From contig NC_059476.1 in NCBI RefSeq assembly GCF_018139145.2, positions 14,439,001-14,503,000 of the forward strand: DNA of 64,000 nt, written 5' to 3'. This DNA is from Gymnogyps californianus (Eukaryota > Chordata > Aves > Accipitriformes > Cathartidae). Positions 50,270-62,205 of this stretch are shown here, in pieces. How positions within the stretch are numbered: position 1 is the first letter of the stretch; each line of letters starts with the position of its first letter. Below the pieces are notes generated by a model. The model did not search any database. It was not told the origin of the DNA and saw only the letters and a list, made by a program, of their open reading frames with translations. Both the position numbers and the translations under genes were made by a program.

Positions 50270-50412
50270 TTTCCAGCTGTGCTACCAACAAACTCATAGG
50301 CAAGTCACTTTGTAAAACCTCTGTATGATGAGGATGGATACTGCTGGCCTGTCTTTCTTGCTGGAAAGCGTTCTGAGATCCTTGAAAAGCACTGTACGGG
50401 AGTGCAAATGGT
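50270..50412 (+). mobile_element. MIR/L2-like repeat remnant
   Basis: The landmarks are in order: AGCTGTGCTACC, AGGCAAGTCACTTTGTAAAA, CTCTGTATGATGAGGATGGA, AAAGCGTTCTGAGATCCTTG and AAAAGCACTGTACGGGAGTG. They mirror the GGCAAGTCACTT, AAATGAGGAT, AAGCGCTTTGAGATCCTT, AAAGCGCTATA series of old amniote MIR/L2-type repeats. This is the most complete such remnant in the window. Confidence 0.65.
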
Positions 50413-53400
50413 TTGAGGTGAGGTGCTGTAGGAAAATCTCTGTCTGCAGGTAACAGTTGTTCCTCCTGTATTGACTGTCAATGGCCCATTTCTTTTACTT
50501 TGTCCTAGAAAAATGTTGGCTGGATGCAGATGACTGATGCTCAGCCTGTGTGCAGTTCTTGGTGATGCATGTCCTGATACATGGGTGGGTGATATTTGTG
50601 GAGGATGAGATACATCCCATATGCCCATTACAACACTTCCTACCCTTCCCACCCTCCAAGAGCATGAGGGAGATGGTATTGCTGCGTGTCCTTGAGGGGA
50701 GGAGTTATATCTGGAAAACACTCAGGTTGACTTAGTGTCCCAAAGAGAGAAGCTGCCAGAATAGAATGGACCTCAGCAGCATTTAATTTAGAATTTCTGT
50801 GATATACATTCTACTTTTGATATCAAACCTCTGCGTCTTTCTTGTTGAACTGCTGAAAAGCCCTTGTTGCTTTACCCAGGAACAAGGTGACTCAGCTAAA
50901 TGTCAAACTCTGTTAAATAAACTAGCTGCCATAATTAGAATACGCATGGCATTTCTGCAGCCAGAGCCGTGGATTACTGAAACAAATACCTAGCTATAAA
51001 CTGTCTTAATTAAAAAACAGCAGGGCAGATGTTTGTACTTAAATCCTACTTTTATGAAGATGTTATGATCTTGCTTGCTTATTATGGGCCTGATTGAGCC
51101 AAGCTGGAGTGACTCTGTGTGCTGGGTTCCGAGTGCCTGGGGTGTGCCCCGGCAAGGCTTGGGCAACTTCCCCCCATCAGGTCTGGTTTAGGAAGTCGAC
51201 GTATGCCAGCCTGTGACTCCCACTTGTCAGCAATGCCGTGGTGCTCTCCTGAAATAAAGGCATGATCTGAGCCTGGGAATTGAGAAGCCACCTTGGCAGG
51301 TCACTTTGCCATGGCAGAGGGTGCGTACAGGACTGGCTGGCAGGTCACCCATAGCGTAGTAGAGCCGCAGCAGCAGCTTGTGCAGCCACTGCTCCGTAAG
51401 CAGAAGTGGGGGGTGGCGGTACCCAAATCTCCTGCTGCAGCAAAGGGCTGGAAAGGAAGAACTGAGGGATGGCCACAGCAGGTTGGGCCAAAGGGCCACC
51501 CGGCCCTGGTGGTGGCCTGTTGTGGGTCCCGAAGGAGGAGTGCAATCTCTCCCTTTCTACACCCTGACTGTTTAGTGATCACAGCAGGGGCTGGGGGATC
51601 CAGGACACTGCGTCTGTTTCTGGCGTGGAAAGGGAGAAGAGAAGATGTCTAAACCAAGAGATGAATGGCCTTTGGGACACCCTCCTTGTCTATCCATGAT
51701 CGTCCGGATGGCAGACAGGGCATGCAGAGGGTCTCGTTGGGTGAAAGCAAGCTCCCGCATCTCCTTCCCACAGGGAAGGGGCTAGCGTGTGCTCAGCTGT
51801 CACCCCAGTAGGATCAGGAGCACCAGTCAGCTATGCATCTGGAGCAAGAGGCTGGACAGTCCAGGTCCTGTTGCCTGGGCACAGTCGTGCTATGTCTCAG
51901 CTTACCCCGCACAAAGCAGGGATGGTGGTGCACGATCCTGATTTATGAGGAAAGCAAAAGGTGTCCCACTGCCCTGTTCAACTCCCAGCTGTACATCTCT
52001 CTCCTTACCACTGTCTGCACAGATTGTAAATTCCCTGGGTACTAGAAAGTGTTTTGCTTCAGGTTTCATCCCCACCTGGGTGCAGATGGCTACTGCTTCA
52101 CTGACCTGTTACATGTTGGCTGTGATTTTTGCTTTACGCACGGATGATAGCCCCCTTTGCACTCACCGCTGCTGGTTTGGGGTGGTTATATGGTTGCAAA
52201 TTACTGGGCAAGGTGCTTCCCTGTTGGGGCAATCAAGCTTTAGTATTTGACTATGCTGGAAGCCTTTTACCTGTAAAAACCAAGGAAAGTGTAACAGAGT
52301 TCGGAGCCTTGCCCTCCAAGGAGAGACCATGCTGGGTTCAACAGCAGGAAAGTGCAGTTTTTCTTTCCTCTGGATACCTGTATCTTATTTTTATCAATTT
52401 CTTTCTTCATATATATTTTTCCCCCACTTCCCTCTTACACAAGTAAGGACCCTACAGCTTTCAGTGCCTTGAAGAGGAGCAAGGAAATAATAAGCAGTGT
52501 CAGGTAGTCCTGTAAAAGATGTCCTGTGGATAATTTTGTAGTTTTGTTTTACTTTGTGAGACACACTCCCCTGCCCTCAATTTTTCTGTGAGGGTTTGTT
52601 TTTTTTTTTAACCATACTGAGAGGGCAAAACTGATATTTTTCCTCCCCTTTCCCCATTTTATCTTCTTCCCATGAGTTTTCCCATTCTTCTCTCTGATTT
52701 CCCTTTTTACTGTTGGAGAAGTCTGCATCAGGGAAGGTGAGGCAGAAGAAAACCACATAAGAAACCCTGTTTGTGGGGTGGCCAGAGAGCATTTTTGTAG
52801 TTGGTGGTATGAAATTTTTGTTTGGGGGGATGGAGGGAGACTGTGGAAGAGTTAGAATAAAATTTGCTGCAAAACCCCTTTTCTAGACCAGACGGTTTGT
52901 CATTGTAAGAACACACAGATGAAAAGCGCTGTTCAGCTCTACCAGTGTGACTGTTGGTTAAGCCCATTTGCAATGCACTGATTTCTCCATCACCTCTCCT
53001 GCTGCATATCTGAAGAGTGATCTTTGGAGTGTGGACTCAAAGCTTTGCTCCCTCCCTGTCAGATACTTTTGTATCTGCATCAGCAGAGAGAAGAGGTTAT
53101 GGATTTGGGCTCCCTATTTCAGGGATCTTGAGGTAATTAATGAAGGAACTTCAGCTGGAAGGAGAAGACTGGTCTGCTGAGCTTCTGGAGAACATGGTGG
53201 CAAATACAAATGGCAGAGACAGGGTGATGCAACTCTGAGATTAACAGTTTTGCAGTGGTTGACCCAAGACTCCAGGGCTTGCATTGTTTTTTGTTTCTCT
53301 TCGCACTAAGTGGAAGAGTCATCTGGAGACAAAGCTGAAGTTGGAGGGATATCAGCTCTTGCTCCACTGTGTCTTCCAAAGCATGGCCTTGGGGAAAACG

Positions 53401-54240
53401 GACTGCATGGCATGAAATCATCCCGTTGTGCTGGCTGCTGGGCTGCAGAGCCCTGCTGTGGAGAGAGGCTTGGGCTTTCCATGGCATGGAGCGCTGGGCA
53501 TTGATGACGGCAGCCCCTTGCACTTTCTGCCCAGATTCCAGCTTGGTCCCTGCCTGGACTTCAAACTAGTTTTGAGCCCTGCTGAAAAAATCAGGAGGTT
53601 TTTGCATAGGCTGTGCTGGAAGGGGAAAATCCTCGTGGGATGCCTGCTCTGCAGCTTCCCTGCTGCCTGGAGAGGGAGACATCCCACTCGAGGAGACTGC
53701 TTTGTTTGCCTGATTTTCCTTACCCTTGGGAAGCTGAGCCCTATCCCAGGGGACCAGGGGGATTGGTGCAGGCTGCCGTACCAGCTTGGTCAGGCAGCTG
53801 CAGAAGCAACACCCCGGCCTGGCTCCAGTCCCTGCCTCCAGCGCTTTGGAGCCTCTGCCAGAGAGGCACCTTCTCTCTTCCTTTCTTTCCCATTTGGATT
53901 TTCCTCCTCCCTTGATTAGGGAGAGGAAAGAGGAAACCATCCTTTTTGGGGCGCGTGCTGCCAGCAGAGCTTGGTGGCTGTGTCCTGGGGCACTGGGAGG
54001 GATGCCAGCGTGGTGGATGAGAAGTCACCAGCCATTGTCTGGCCCCACTGTGCCCCGATGACCTGCTTTCCCCCCAAGAAGAGAAATGCCCTGGCACCAT
54101 CTCAAAGAGGTCTCTGGGGATTTCTCCATCCTCGGCCCCGAGGCAGCGGGAACACGTGGTGCGCCTGCTGAGGCATTTTAAGGACAGGCAGCAAATACAG
54201 GGCAGCAGGAAGATCCCTGCAGGTAGTACAGGTTTGGCCC

Positions 54241-54720
54241 CGTTTTTTGCTCCGGAGCTGTGGCGCGTGGCTCATGCCAGCAATGGTGGGTGGGGAGCGG
54301 GGATAGCTGCCCCACGCCGGGAGGGCTTTGCCCAACTGCTTCATCTCTGGGCAAGGCTCCCAGCTCCCCAGAGAAGCCCCAGTCTCTACTCCTCCCTCGG
54401 CCTGAGGTTTGCTGGGGGCTGTACCCCCAGCAAAGCAGGAGCCAGGGGTGCGAGCCTCAGCTGAGCCTAGTCCCATGCATGAGTCAGGAGGGCTGCGGGA
54501 AGGGAGAGGTGCAGTTGCGGAGGGCGGGGGAGGCCATCCCAGCACCGCCCAGATACCTGGGGCTGGTGAGGGGTGCCAGCAGGCGGGGAGCGCTGGCGGC
54601 AGGCGGGAGCCTCCCCATTTTGCACAATGCAGGAGGATGGGGAATAACCTCTCACCAACACCGGCCGGGACGTTCCTCGCCTCCATTTCTGCCACTCGTG
54701 GGCTGCAGTGGGGAAGGAGA
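54241..54720. promoter_or_regulatory. GC/CpG-enriched patch, weak internal-promoter candidate
   Basis: By hand I count about 22 CpG in 480 bp, several times the surrounding density, with GC near two thirds, G-rich boxes such as GGAGGGCGGGGGAGG, and GGCGGGGAGCGCTGGCGG. My rough observed/expected ratio is about 0.45 overall and higher in the middle, so it falls short of the usual CpG-island threshold. It lies 5 kb after PX exon B. PX-less TKS5 isoforms start downstream of PX exons, which makes this worth a look, but no first exon is visible. Confidence 0.25.
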
Positions 54721-54785
54721 TCTGCCAATGAACTGCATCCCAGGTGGATATGTCTGCTTTTTGGTTTCGGTTTGGTGTGTTGAGG

Positions 54786-54815
54786 TTTCCCCCCCCACCC
54801 CCCTCCCCTTTCCAG
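54786..54815 (+). other. Strong 3'-splice-site-like sequence
   Basis: An almost pure pyrimidine tract ends in CCTTTCCAG at 54815 and is followed by a purine-rich run (GAGGAAGAGGAAGCTGAGGA) like an exonic enhancer. No good donor follows closely (CAG|GTTTGC at 54861 is poor). It may be a cryptic or unused acceptor. Confidence 0.3.
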
Positions 54816-55569
54816 TGCTGTCTTTGAGGAAGAGGAAGCTGAGGAGAAAGGCTCGAGCAGGTTTGCAACAGCAGGATTTCGTCCATGGTGATGAGAGCAG
54901 CTTTTTTCCCTCTCGGTTGTGTATATTCCAGCTTTGCTCCTTTTGTTTTGCTCCGGGCTGGAGGAGAAGCAGCATTTTGTTCAGAGATCTTGGGTCGTTA
55001 TTCTTGCGCTGAAGCAGAGATGACGGGCTCATCCTAACAACCAGCACCGCGGTGACCTTCGGATCCAGCGGTTCATGTTCCACCTGTGTAAATCGAGACC
55101 AGGATCAGCAAAATTAGGATGTGGCCATGTGTAATTTTGTCAAAGGTGCTGCATTTCAGCGGTGGTCAGTGCACGCGAGGCATTTTCAACATTTATTCTG
55201 CCCACTTCGGGAGGCAGGGGGCACGGTAACTATAAGGAGCATGCTGGCCAAGGAGGACCCTTAGAAATCTCAAAGGTATACTTATTGTAGGCTATTTTCT
55301 CCTTTGGAGAGGTGGTTGCTAGCTGGACATTTAAAAGGAAATGCATTCCCTGTCCTAATTCTTAGCTGGATTTTATGTGCAAAAGTATATTTAATTTCAG
55401 ACTTGTTTTCCATTTTTGATTATCCTCTCCTGCAGCACTCTGAGGCAGGGCAACAAGGTGTTAGTAAGTGATTTTAACTTTTCTTTGGAGTCATCTTGAA
55501 TTCTTGATCTACATGGAAATGAACAGTGTTGCAGCAGTTCAGAGCCAGTCAAAAAGTAGCTTAAAGGTT

Positions 55570-55585
55570 AAAAAAAAAAAAAAAA
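55570..55585 (+). repeat. A16 homopolymer
   Basis: Sixteen A follow TTAAAGGTT. No retroposon body is recognisable upstream. Confidence 0.9.
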
Positions 55586-55721
55586 GGAGAGATCAGATAA
55601 AATTCTCTTTAGCTTAGACCCAGTCATATCTTACTTTTTAGATTAAAATATGAATTAAGTTATCCTAAACAGTGTTCCTTTAATACGCAGGGGTAGTCTT
55701 GCAGGCATGATAGGCGCACAT

Positions 55722-55743
55722 ACACACACACACACACACACAC
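55722..55743 (+). repeat. (AC)11 microsatellite
   Basis: Eleven uninterrupted AC dinucleotides follow GCGCACAT. It is likely polymorphic. Confidence 0.95.
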
Positions 55744-56379
55744 GAGTCTCAGATGTCTGGTTTGCTGAGCCTTACCTGTGTTACACAAATAACTGAGATA
55801 TTCTGCTGTGCTTTCCTGAACATGAGGTAGCAAACTTTCTCAGATGGAGAAAGAGGGGCTCTGCCCCCTATGCCCTTCCACCTGCCTGCAGTACATCAGC
55901 ATCGCAGTCCCCTGTCCCCACCTCAGAGGAGCTGCCAGGGGGTGGGTGGGTGACCCACGGCACTGCGGCGTGGGATGCTGGGGGCTTGAACAGCTATGGA
56001 GAGCTTTTTGGGGACCGCTCCATAATGCAATATAATTTCCTTTTAATATACGTATTTTAAGTTCTCCTGCCTGTTCTTTGAAAGAGGAGAGTGCCTCCAG
56101 GTTTAAAATGAACTTATATTTGAGCCAGTGTAGTGTGTTAGCAAGAAGGCTAACAGGTCCTTGGCTTGTTTCCACTCCAGCTTATTTAAGACTTGGGTGA
56201 TGCCGAGCTTCTGGTGAGCTGCTCTTCAGCAGCTCCTATTGTTTAAGAAAGCAGTTTCTATTGTTTCTTTCTATTTTCTGCCTTGCTAGGAGAGCTATTG
56301 TGGAAAATTCATCTCCTGTCTCTCACAAGAGGAGAATGGATTTCCTGTCGGCTCCAGGCTTGAAGGGAAAGCAGGGGCT

Positions 56380-56720
56380 GCCGGGAGGAAGCGGCTGTTC
56401 CTCGGCTGGGCGGCGGGAGGATTGATGATTTTGAGGGGGGCAGGCAGGAGTATTATTTTCTTCAGGCTCTGTGGAGATATTTTTAGGGTTTAAGTCTTTT
56501 CTGGTTGAAAGACGAAGTCGTCGAGTGTGAGGTCATAGGACGCCCTTAGGCTGCTTCCGATTGAAGAAGCTGCGGAAAAGGCAGCCGCCAGCGACTGCCA
56601 GCTTTCAGAGCTGCCCGCCGAGGAAGGGTCTGTAATGAGCCCCATGTAATAGAGTGCAGGAGGGCTTTTGGCTTTGCATGCTGAGCCTGTTTCACAGGCA
56701 TCATCAGGCCTTCTGAAGGT
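56380..56720. other. Mixed-GC unique block, possible conserved element
   Basis: The block combines CpG-bearing stretches (GACGAAGTCGTCGAGTG at 56510-56526, GCAGCCGCCAGCGACTGCC) with AT-rich phrases (GGAGATATTTTTAGGG). It differs from the flanking intron and has no repeat landmarks. This is a low-confidence call from appearance. Confidence 0.2.
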
Positions 56721-59700
56721 CTTCGGGCATTAATAGGGCATGAGCCAAAGGCCTGATTTCATTACAAAAGGAAGAAAAAGGGGAAAAAAACCCCCGATGC
56801 TGGCATCTGCCCAAGTACCTGGTCCTTTTCCCTCTCTTTCAGTCTCTTCTGAGTCCTTTCTCAGCTTACAGATCCAAAATCCACTGGCCGGCAGCTGAAA
56901 CAAGGGGCTGGAATAGGAAAAACCTACAGAGTATTTTTCTGGGGCTTGTACCTGCTCCTCTCACACAGGTTAAGAACTGGTATTTTGCTCAACCAGAAAC
57001 CACCTCTAGGCAGAAATCAGCATATGCAGAACATGGTGTGCCTCTCATTAGACCATTTGAGTCTTCTGATGAGAGTTTTGTAATGATCAAGCCACAGTTT
57101 CAAGGGAAAACCAAGAATGGAAAGGGGTTTTGGTTTGGGTTTGCTTGAAGCCAGAGCTAATGGGGATTATTTATTTTTTTTCAGCGCTGCATACTAGACC
57201 GAAAAGGCCGGGGCAAGTTTTCAGTGCAGTATAGCTGCTTGGACTCCTTGGGGAAATATACAGACGTTTTTACTCAGAAATTAGTTGGATTTTGATTCTT
57301 GTTTTTAAAGGCAATAAATAAACACGATTATAGACTTGAAAAGCAGTTTGAGCTGCATTGGGCTCGTCGTTTCCTCAGGCAGCTGTTCCAGATGAGTGTG
57401 CCCTCTACTACTATAATTACTTTTTAAAAATAACTCTGCAAGTCTGTAATCTAAAGTGGGTGGTATGTAGCAAGTCTAAGAGCATTCTGCGTTCAACCCA
57501 TAGGCTGGGGAGAGGGTGGCTTTATATAAGGGTTTGCTTGTCTTCATCTCTGGGTTGAAATTTGACTTTTTCCCACAATCCATCAACAAATGGCCCATAT
57601 AATGAAAGTGCTTTTTAACATGGGAGTCAAGCTTGCCAGGGACTTGGATGGCTTTGCAGCCCCACAGGCTCTAGATATTCTCTCTGGATGTTACTTCTCT
57701 GCCTGATCTTGTCTCTGTTGTATTCAGCTTTAAGCTGCCTGGGCAATACAGGAGAGCAGAGCCCAGCTGAGATTCACAGCTAAGTAATAGTCTAGACCTC
57801 TGTTTGAATCTGTTTTCAGCCCACTTTGCCTTTTGGCTGGGCCAGCTGATTTATTTATATACTTACATGCTTAAAATAGGTTGTGATTATTTTTTTCCTG
57901 TGGATTGGAAACAATGAACCTGGGAATTTGCTGCTTGATTGCAAGTGATTTCTCCTACTTCATTTTCTCTATCTATTAAGCTTTTTGGGTGCTGATGTTC
58001 TTAAGTGTGCACACATGTTTGCAGAACTCCCTGCTCCACAATGCAGCTATTTTCAGCCTCTCGTGAACACGTTTGTCCTTACTCATAAGGGGATCTTTAT
58101 ACTCAGGAGCAGAGTGAGGGGATACTGTGGGCAGGGATTTGCCAAACTGAATCTATTTCCACTATAATGAAATAACCCATGGCAGTGTCTGCCCCCCTGT
58201 GAGTTTTTTTTTAGAGTTGTAGTCCTGTTTAATGGGAAAGCTGAGGTGGAGAGAGGGAAATAACGTGGGAATTAGAAAGGGGAAACCAAGGGTAGGTAGA
58301 TGAGGAAAAGAAAGTAAGCCCTAGAAGTGGGAAATTCAATCCTCTTGAGCTTCTCCCATTCAGAGAGGTGCTAATACAGGCCACAGGCTTGTACTCAGGA
58401 TGGAGGTAATTAATGTTTGCTCTCAAATTTCCTTGGGTCTGAAGTTAAGCACTTTCACCATGTAATTTTCTATCAGGGTTTTGCCACCTCTAAATAAAGA
58501 GCAGAAAATTACATTCCTTCTGCTTTTACATCCTAAGCATTGGCAAGTTCAGACTTGCAGGTTCCTTCTCATATTCAGGGCTCTGAACAGCACAGGCTGA
58601 CCCGGAATAAGCAAAAACATTTGCAACCTGGTTTGGCCCTTGATGGGGTTTTATTGGAGGTGTTCGGGCTGGCGGGCAGACTTCACTTTTTCACTGAGTG
58701 CACCGTTAGATGTGATTCCCACCAAATTCTTCCAACTGTTCTTCCAACTCTTCCCACCAAACGCAGGATAGCTTGGTACGCTCTCAGGCAAGCAGTAAAA
58801 CCATCAGACCGGAGTACAGGGTGAAGGCATTTGTGCCAATTCCCACTAGGCAGTGTCGTCACCACTGGTCTATTTAAATCATTAGATGCGGAGAGCAGAA
58901 AGAAAAATATTCCTATCTTAATCCTGGCTTCTACAAAACAGAGCAAATGCAGAATTGTGTGTTTAGCAGATTTCCTCTTGGGAAGAGAAGTGTCCTATAG
59001 ATAATAATCCTTTTAGCAACATCTCCAGTGAACGAGGCTTTGTCCGAAGAACAAAGAAAAAGTCACAAGCTTGAAATACGCCTGAATTTCCTGAGTGTGC
59101 TTGCCGCTGCGTGCAGGCAGGAAGCTTTGTTAGTCTGGTTTGGATGTTTGCTCTGAAGTGGCATAAAACAGAGTGTCAGGTCTCCCGGGATCCTGATCTG
59201 ACTTGTGGACCAAGGCATAGGGGTTCCTCTAAGCTGCAGCTATGAGAAGGGCTACCATAGTCATGCAGCTCTGTGCCTGTGTCCCCGACTGTCCCGTCTC
59301 CCCTCTGGCCAAATCCATCCTCTGAAGATCCCGGGTGGATGCAGGAGCCGGCAGCAGAAATGAGCGGTGCAGCCACAGTAGACCCAGCACACGCGGGTGT
59401 TAAGCTGCCAGCCAGCAGGGAACTCATTTCCTGCACAATTATGAAAACAGCTGATCTGTGACATTTTAAGAAGGGGGAGAAAATACAGGGCAGGGGAAGG
59501 AAGGCCCCGGCTAGGTAAATATTTACTTTTGCACAATGTCCCAGCCACCCCCTTCTCCCAGGGGCTGGGAGAAGAAGGGGTTGTTTGCTGCTGGCTCTGG
59601 TACGTGGTGACAGGGGATGGGAGAGCCACCGGTGGGCTGCCCGCAGCTGGAAGGAGCACATTCTCCGCCAAGCGAAAGCTGCTCTGCTGGAGTGTGATAC

Positions 59701-61626
59701 TGCCCTGCTTGACCCCCCTGCTCCCTGCTGCATCCTACAGCCAGGGATGTGCTGCTGGACCGCCAAGAGCTTGCTTGGACCACCTGCCTGGGCTGGTCTT
59801 TCCCACTCCTTGGTCTTGCTCTAACAAAGCCAAGCTAGTGAGGTACCCCTGCTATTGAGGTATATCCCTGCTCCTTCCCAGAGAGCAGCCTTGGGAAGGG
59901 GGTTGGGGAAATGAAGGCACAGAGCTTTCAGGGTAGTGCTGCTGCAGGCAGATGAGGTGTCCAGGATCAGGGGACTGCAGCATCTCGTGTGATGCCACCA
60001 CCATGTCACATGCCCACCGGCAGCCAGGTCTGGAGCAGACGTGAGCTATGTTGTGTGCGGAGGAGGCACTTGCTAGACCTGATGGCAAAAGACCCTTGGA
60101 AACAGGTCAAAAAAAGACCCTCAGAGAAGGGGCAAAGATTTTCTTTTGATCATGGCATTGTTCAACCTGATATAATCCCGGTTTTCAATTTCTTTCCCTC
60201 ACTCTAGACAAAAATGTTATTTTTTCCAGCCCTGTCAAAGAGAGGGTGAATTGACGTGCTCTGGTCTATAAATGCTGCTCAGTTGTCCTTTCATTAGCCC
60301 TCCTCGGCCGGGGTGGCTGGTGCAGTGCTGTGCAGATGCTGTGTACATTTGACACAGTATCTGACCGCCAGGGCAGCTCCGAAGTCCCTCCCGTGTGTAC
60401 TCAGCGGGTGGAGGGAAGGCTGTGGCGTGCTTTGCCTGAAGTCCAATTAGTCTGTGTTTGTAGCCAGCACTGCACCGTCTAAGCCATGTTTCTGCAATAC
60501 GGCAGTCTGTGACGGTTGTGTCAACATGGGGTGATCTGTATGTAAGGAGATTCAGTGCGTCCCAGTAATCGTGACACCGATCCACTGGTGGGACTTGGTG
60601 TATTCTGCTCTGCCAGTGGTGTCTGTGAAACCAGAAGAGTTGGAATAGGTGGGATTCAGAGATTTTGTTTCATGCAAGTGGTCGATGTGGTAACAGAGGT
60701 ACCTCCAGCCTGTTCCCCTCCACCCCTTTCATCAAGGAAATATTGGCTAAGCTCACTCCCCAGGACATGCACCATCACTCTGAATAAACACAAGGGATTT
60801 GTGTTGTGGGTTAATTCTGCTGCTGGAAATCAAACCCCATCCGTGGTCAGATGACATCTTTTTTCTTGGAAAGGGACCAAGGTTAAGAAGACAAGGAAGG
60901 CAGGTTAGTTAAAATATGTCCAAGTCTCTTGGGTTTAAGTAAAGGCTATAAATAAAAGCCTTTTAACTTGGAAAAGAACTTTAGAGTGATATGATCAGGT
61001 TCAATTTAGTCCAAATATTGCTTTATGCCATTAAGCTGTTATCAAGTTTTGGTTCAATTGCAATAGTTTTATGGCTTCAGTGCAGTGGGAACAGTTGCAG
61101 CCTTTATGCAAGTAAAGCATTTCCCCTGAAACATTTGCAGTAAGACTGCTGTATTGTGCAGGAACCTGGGAGTGAAACTGCCTTGAAACAAATAGCCAGG
61201 GAGGTGACCTTCTCTAGCTCTTTTCTTTCTCCATTCCAGAGTAACTACACAATCTAAGGATTTATATCGTGAACAATGAGGGGATTTAAATAAGGTTTAG
61301 TTTTACATTCTCGTTAATGAATCCTCAAACTTAGTAATAAAAGCTGAACGTTTTTACTTATTTCCTCTTAAGCTGCAAGCATGTCTGATTCAGCAGCGTC
61401 TTGAGATGATTTGTCAGGATGAGAAAATAAGTCACATCCCTCTTCCTCTTGGGATTAATAGGGAACTAGAATAATCCTGTACCCATAATATTATTTCAGT
61501 TGGGTTTGCATAATAGCCTGGAAATGGTTATACTTGATGCAATGCTTTGTAATCATGATGTTTCATCCTTTGAAGTTACGTTAATTCATGTCACAGTGTC
61601 AGATGCACACAAATAATAAAACACTT

Positions 61627-61640
61627 CCCCCCCCCCCCCC
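61627..61640 (+). repeat. C14 homopolymer
   Basis: Fourteen consecutive C follow AATAAAACACTT, the same length as the run in the upstream intron. Confidence 0.9.
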
Positions 61641-62169
61641 AGTTTTTCTTAACTAGCCCTCATTTTCTGATCCAAGTTTTACTATGGGCGATTAGAAGTG
61701 AGGGGATTGTAATGCTGTTTCTGCAGATATCCAGCACCATCCCAGCCAGAAAAGTCCCATCTCATATTTGGTGTATTTACATGTGAGTGTGGCTGTGGGT
61801 TTAGGAAGATCCTGGTGTTTCTAAGGAGTCTTGCTTTGAGCATGCCTGTGCTCAAAAGCTCTGCAGAGCATGAGTAATTCCACCAAAATCGCTGTAGCTG
61901 ACCCTCTCCGTGAGCCAAGGTTTTCCACACGCATCTGGACCCTTATTCCTGGCTTACATTAGAGAAAGTGAGAGAAATCAGGCCCCCCATAATTACTTAC
62001 AAGCTGTGAGCTAGGCACATATGTAAATATTTTCAGGGTCACAACTTAGCTCTTTATTTTTAATATACTTTGTTATTAGTAATCGTTTTTTAAGAGATTG
62101 AAAATCCCACCCATAAGTTTCTGTAGCGTCAAGCCTACTCAGCCTTGACCTCTGCTCCTCGTGGTATCA

Positions 62170-62205
62170 TTGGATTTACTGTTGACTTCAGCAGGAGCAG
62201 TCACA
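62170..62205. repeat. Short fragment of the same ancient repeat
   Basis: TTTACTGTTGACTTCAGCAG followed by GAGCAG resembles the CCCATTGACTTCAGTGGGAGCAGG half of the quasi-palindromic motif. It is too short to be sure. Confidence 0.3.

Noticed and set aside
51985..52045. GATTGTAAATTCCCTGGGTACTAG-type phrase as an old repeat
   Set aside because: It resembles a common amniote repeat phrase (GATTGTAAGCTC...), but the match is too short to support a call. A similar phrase at 10278-10302 is equally weak.
53625..53645. AAAATCCTCGTGGGATGCCT as the next PX exon (KILF...)
   Set aside because: Only KIL- is shared. The sequence then reads VGCLLC, not FRRSH, and no acceptor stands in front of it.
54260..55012. 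250-codon open reading frame on +, with a 208-codon frame on - over 54102-54728
   Set aside because: Both lie in GC-rich sequence with few stop codons, overlap on opposite strands, and contain low-complexity Pro/Ser/Gly/Arg text with no domain or splice support.
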